A stretch of DNA of 64,000 nt, taken from NCBI GenBank assembly GCA_003674045.1, contig PENC01000020.1, forward strand, positions 62,001-126,000. Direction: 5' to 3'. The stretch comes from Streptomyces griseocarneus (lineage in GTDB: Bacteria; Actinomycetota; Actinomycetes; Streptomycetales; Streptomycetaceae). Below the pieces are notes generated by a model. That model saw only the letters and a program-made list of their open reading frames with translations, had not been told where the DNA came from and did no database searches. Below are positions 62,628 through 64,000 of the stretch, one piece after another. The position numbers and the translations under genes are program-made. Position 1 is the first letter of the stretch. Each line of letters begins with the position of its first letter.

Positions 62628-62978
62628 TCAGGGGAAGCGCGGGCGACGGGCTCTGCGCACCGGGCGCGCGGAACTGCTGGGCAGGGACACCACGCCGTGG
62701 CGCTGCCGCCACGCCTGCCGGGTCACCCAGACGTCCAGCACGGCCCAGGTCGTCGCCACCACGCTCGCCAGGGCGAACAGCAGCATGGGCAGCGCGAACC
62801 AGGAGCCGGTCAGCGCGAACAGCGCGGTGACCATGCCCTCCACCAACGTGACCGAGACGAAGAGGACCGCGCGCACCGCGGCCGTGCGCACCGGATCCGG
62901 CATCCGTGGCCGACGGGCGGGCTCCTCCACCCACAGCGGACGGCTCCGGCGTACAGGGATGTCCCGATTCCGGTCCAT
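62628..62978 (-). CDS. Small membrane protein with two helices
   Basis: A 116-residue protein. A charged N-terminus leads to two hydrophobic segments (about residues 35-58 and 62-85). The C-terminus is very basic (RQAWRQRHG, ARPVRRARRPR), suggesting both ends lie in the cytoplasm. ATG 62978 follows GGGGGAGG. It is upstream of the methyltransferase gene on the same strand, with a 90-base gap. No family recognised. Confidence 0.78.
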   Translation of the reverse strand: MDRNRDIPVRRSRPLWVEEPARRPRMPDPVRTAAVRAVLFVSVTLVEGMVTALFALTGSWFALPMLLFALASVVATTWAVLDVWVTRQAWRQRHGVVSLPSSSARPVRRARRPRFP

Positions 62979-63382
62979 GACCGCTCACCTCCCCCAGTGG
63001 CGGCCCTTGTGGGGCCTTGCCGAACGACGCTCACCAGGGATACCCAACAGGAGCAAAAGGTGGGCTGTCGGGCATCGTGCCCTTCCGCGCGCTCCCCGTC
63101 CCGCCATCGGTTCCCCCAGAGAAGAGCGAACGACAGCACCCAAAGGTTCCCATGGGCAAGGAAAACCAGCCAGACCGAAAAGTCCTGGAATCGCCGGACA
63201 ACACGTGACCCGGATCCCCTGCCGCCACAGTTCGGCCACCGTACTGGCCTTCGAGAGTCGTACCGCGCAGTAGTAGGCTCACGCCGCATTGTTGTCGGAG
63301 TCTTCGTCGTCCTCGTGGCCGCCTTCGGCCGGGAGGCGCCGGAACACCACCTCCGCGCGCGGGGGTTGACGTTGGGGAGGCC
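62979..63382. promoter_or_regulatory. 404-bp divergent region before the cvnA-like gene
   Basis: No gene that I can support. It includes a purine-rich, less GC-rich stretch (GGTTCCCATGGGCAAGG through GACCGAAAAGTCCTGG, about 63143-63186) and TAGTAGGCT near 63270, where TAGGCT could be a -10. It must contain promoters for both flanking genes. Confidence 0.4.
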
Positions 63383-64000
63383 ATGCGCTTTCGCGGGAAG
63401 TCGATCCGCCGGAAGATCGTGGCGCTGCTGCTCGTGCCCCTGGTGTCGCTGACCGCCCTGTGGGCCTTCGCCACCGTGATCACCGGCCAGGAGGCCGCCG
63501 AGCTCCTCACCGTCAACGACGTCATGCGCAAGGTCGGCTACCCCGCCGAGGACATGGTCCGCGCCCTGCAGAAGGAGCGCCGCCAGACCCTCGTCTACCT
63601 GGCCGACCCCCGCCGCGCCGACGCCCGCGCCGCCCTGCACGACCAGCAGCGCACCACCGACCGGGCCGTGGCCGCCCTCCGCTCCGGCGGCAAGGGCGAC
63701 CTCGACATGAGCTCCCAGGCGGCGGCCCGCTTCCGGGCCATCGAGAAGAGCCTCGGCGACCTCGACAACCTGCGCCGCAAGACCGAGGACCACTCCATCG
63801 GCCGTCACGGCGCGTTCCAGGCGTACAACGAACTCGTCGAGCCCTACTACGCCTTCCTCAGCAGCCTCGGCGGACTCCAGGACACCGAACTCGACAAACA
63901 GGGCCGTGCCCTCGTCGGCGTCGGGCGGGCCCGCGAAGCGCTCTCCCGCGAGGACGCCCTGCTCGCCGCCGCCTTCACCGAGGGCAGCATGAGCGGCCAG
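63383..64000 (+). CDS. cvnA: CvnA-like nitrate-sensor-domain histidine kinase (5' part; continues beyond window)
   Basis: The 206 residues visible start MRFRGKSIRRKIVALLLVPL, a basic stretch then a membrane helix, the typical beginning of CvnA sensor kinases of streptomycete conservons. An extracytoplasmic helical NIT-type domain follows (EDMVRALQKERRQTLVYLAD and on). In conservons CvnA lies before CvnB (roadblock), CvnC and CvnD (GTPase), which should be just outside the window. ATG 63383 is preceded closely by GGGGAGG. The kinase domain itself is not in view. Confidence 0.85.
   Translation, partial: MRFRGKSIRRKIVALLLVPLVSLTALWAFATVITGQEAAELLTVNDVMRKVGYPAEDMVRALQKERRQTLVYLADPRRADARAALHDQQRTTDRAVAALRSGGKGDLDMSSQAAARFRAIEKSLGDLDNLRRKTEDHSIGRHGAFQAYNELVEPYYAFLSSLGGLQDTELDKQGRALVGVGRAREALSREDALLAAAFTEGSMSGQ

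Noticed and set aside
63017..63208. 63-codon plus-strand frame before the cvnA-like gene
   Set aside because: No ribosome-binding site and no coding-like composition; the region is better explained as a divergent promoter.

Overview
The window is Streptomyces chromosome, or a very close relative. Base composition is very GC-rich with G/C in nearly every third codon position, GTG and TTG starts are common, and many genes overlap by four bases. Several gene sets are streptomycete hallmarks: rbpA with a sigma-R type promoter, a smeA-sffA pair, a cvnA-like sensor, a DUF6230/DUF6114 pair, and ppm next to lnt. I see no prophage, insertion sequence, CRISPR array, rRNA or tRNA. 59 protein genes are supported; the first and last are cut by the window edges.

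Layout. 1-7.3 kb is metal- and isonitrile-flavoured: a copper P1B-ATPase with a His/Met-rich small membrane protein, a divergent P450 plus DIT1/PvcA-family isocyanide synthase, and an Fe-siderophore-type ABC importer. 7.5-21.9 kb is a mixed set: LmbE-like deacetylase, SpoIIE-type phosphatase, DhaL-DhaM fusion, DUF6114/DUF6230 with TetR, ATP-grasp ligase, secreted lipase, sulfotransferase, GH18 chitinase, acyl-CoA dehydrogenase, Lrp regulator and amidohydrolase. 22.4-31.4 kb holds conserved core genes: lnt-ppm for lipoprotein acylation and protein O-mannosylation, fxsA, rbpA, a YczE/MocR divergent pair, sffA-smeA and an ankyrin protein. 31.4-41.2 kb carries an ATP-dependent DNA ligase, a secreted carboxylesterase, a P450-ferredoxin pair, and an FtsW/RodA-type protein behind an OmpR-type two-component system.

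41.3-46.3 kb is a tight operon of P450, alpha/beta hydrolase, alpha-dioxygenase-like heme peroxidase and a small helical protein. The P450 lacks the usual oxygen-activating I-helix residues, as hydroperoxide-using P450s do, so an oxylipin-type pathway is a good hypothesis. 47.6-53.1 kb is a complete 5-oxoproline module: PxpABC 5-oxoprolinase, a GntR regulator, the DUF969/DUF979 membrane pair and pyroglutamyl peptidase, arranged around a palindromic operator. 53.2-60.6 kb encodes a MukBEF/MksBEF-like condensin with no JetD-type nuclease beside it. The window ends with an EgtD-like methyltransferase, two small membrane proteins and the start of a cvnA-like sensor kinase.

Two kinds of intergenic element recur across the window. 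One is a repeat of about 90 bp, ten copies, with a strong GC hairpin. It sits almost always at gene 3' ends, supplies stop codons to neighbouring genes, and in the FtsW-like gene encodes the last ~27 residues. The other is a short hairpin with GGGGC and GCCCC arms around a three-base loop. Both probably act as terminators. Functions are assigned from residues visible in the translated sequence and from family knowledge; no database search was run.
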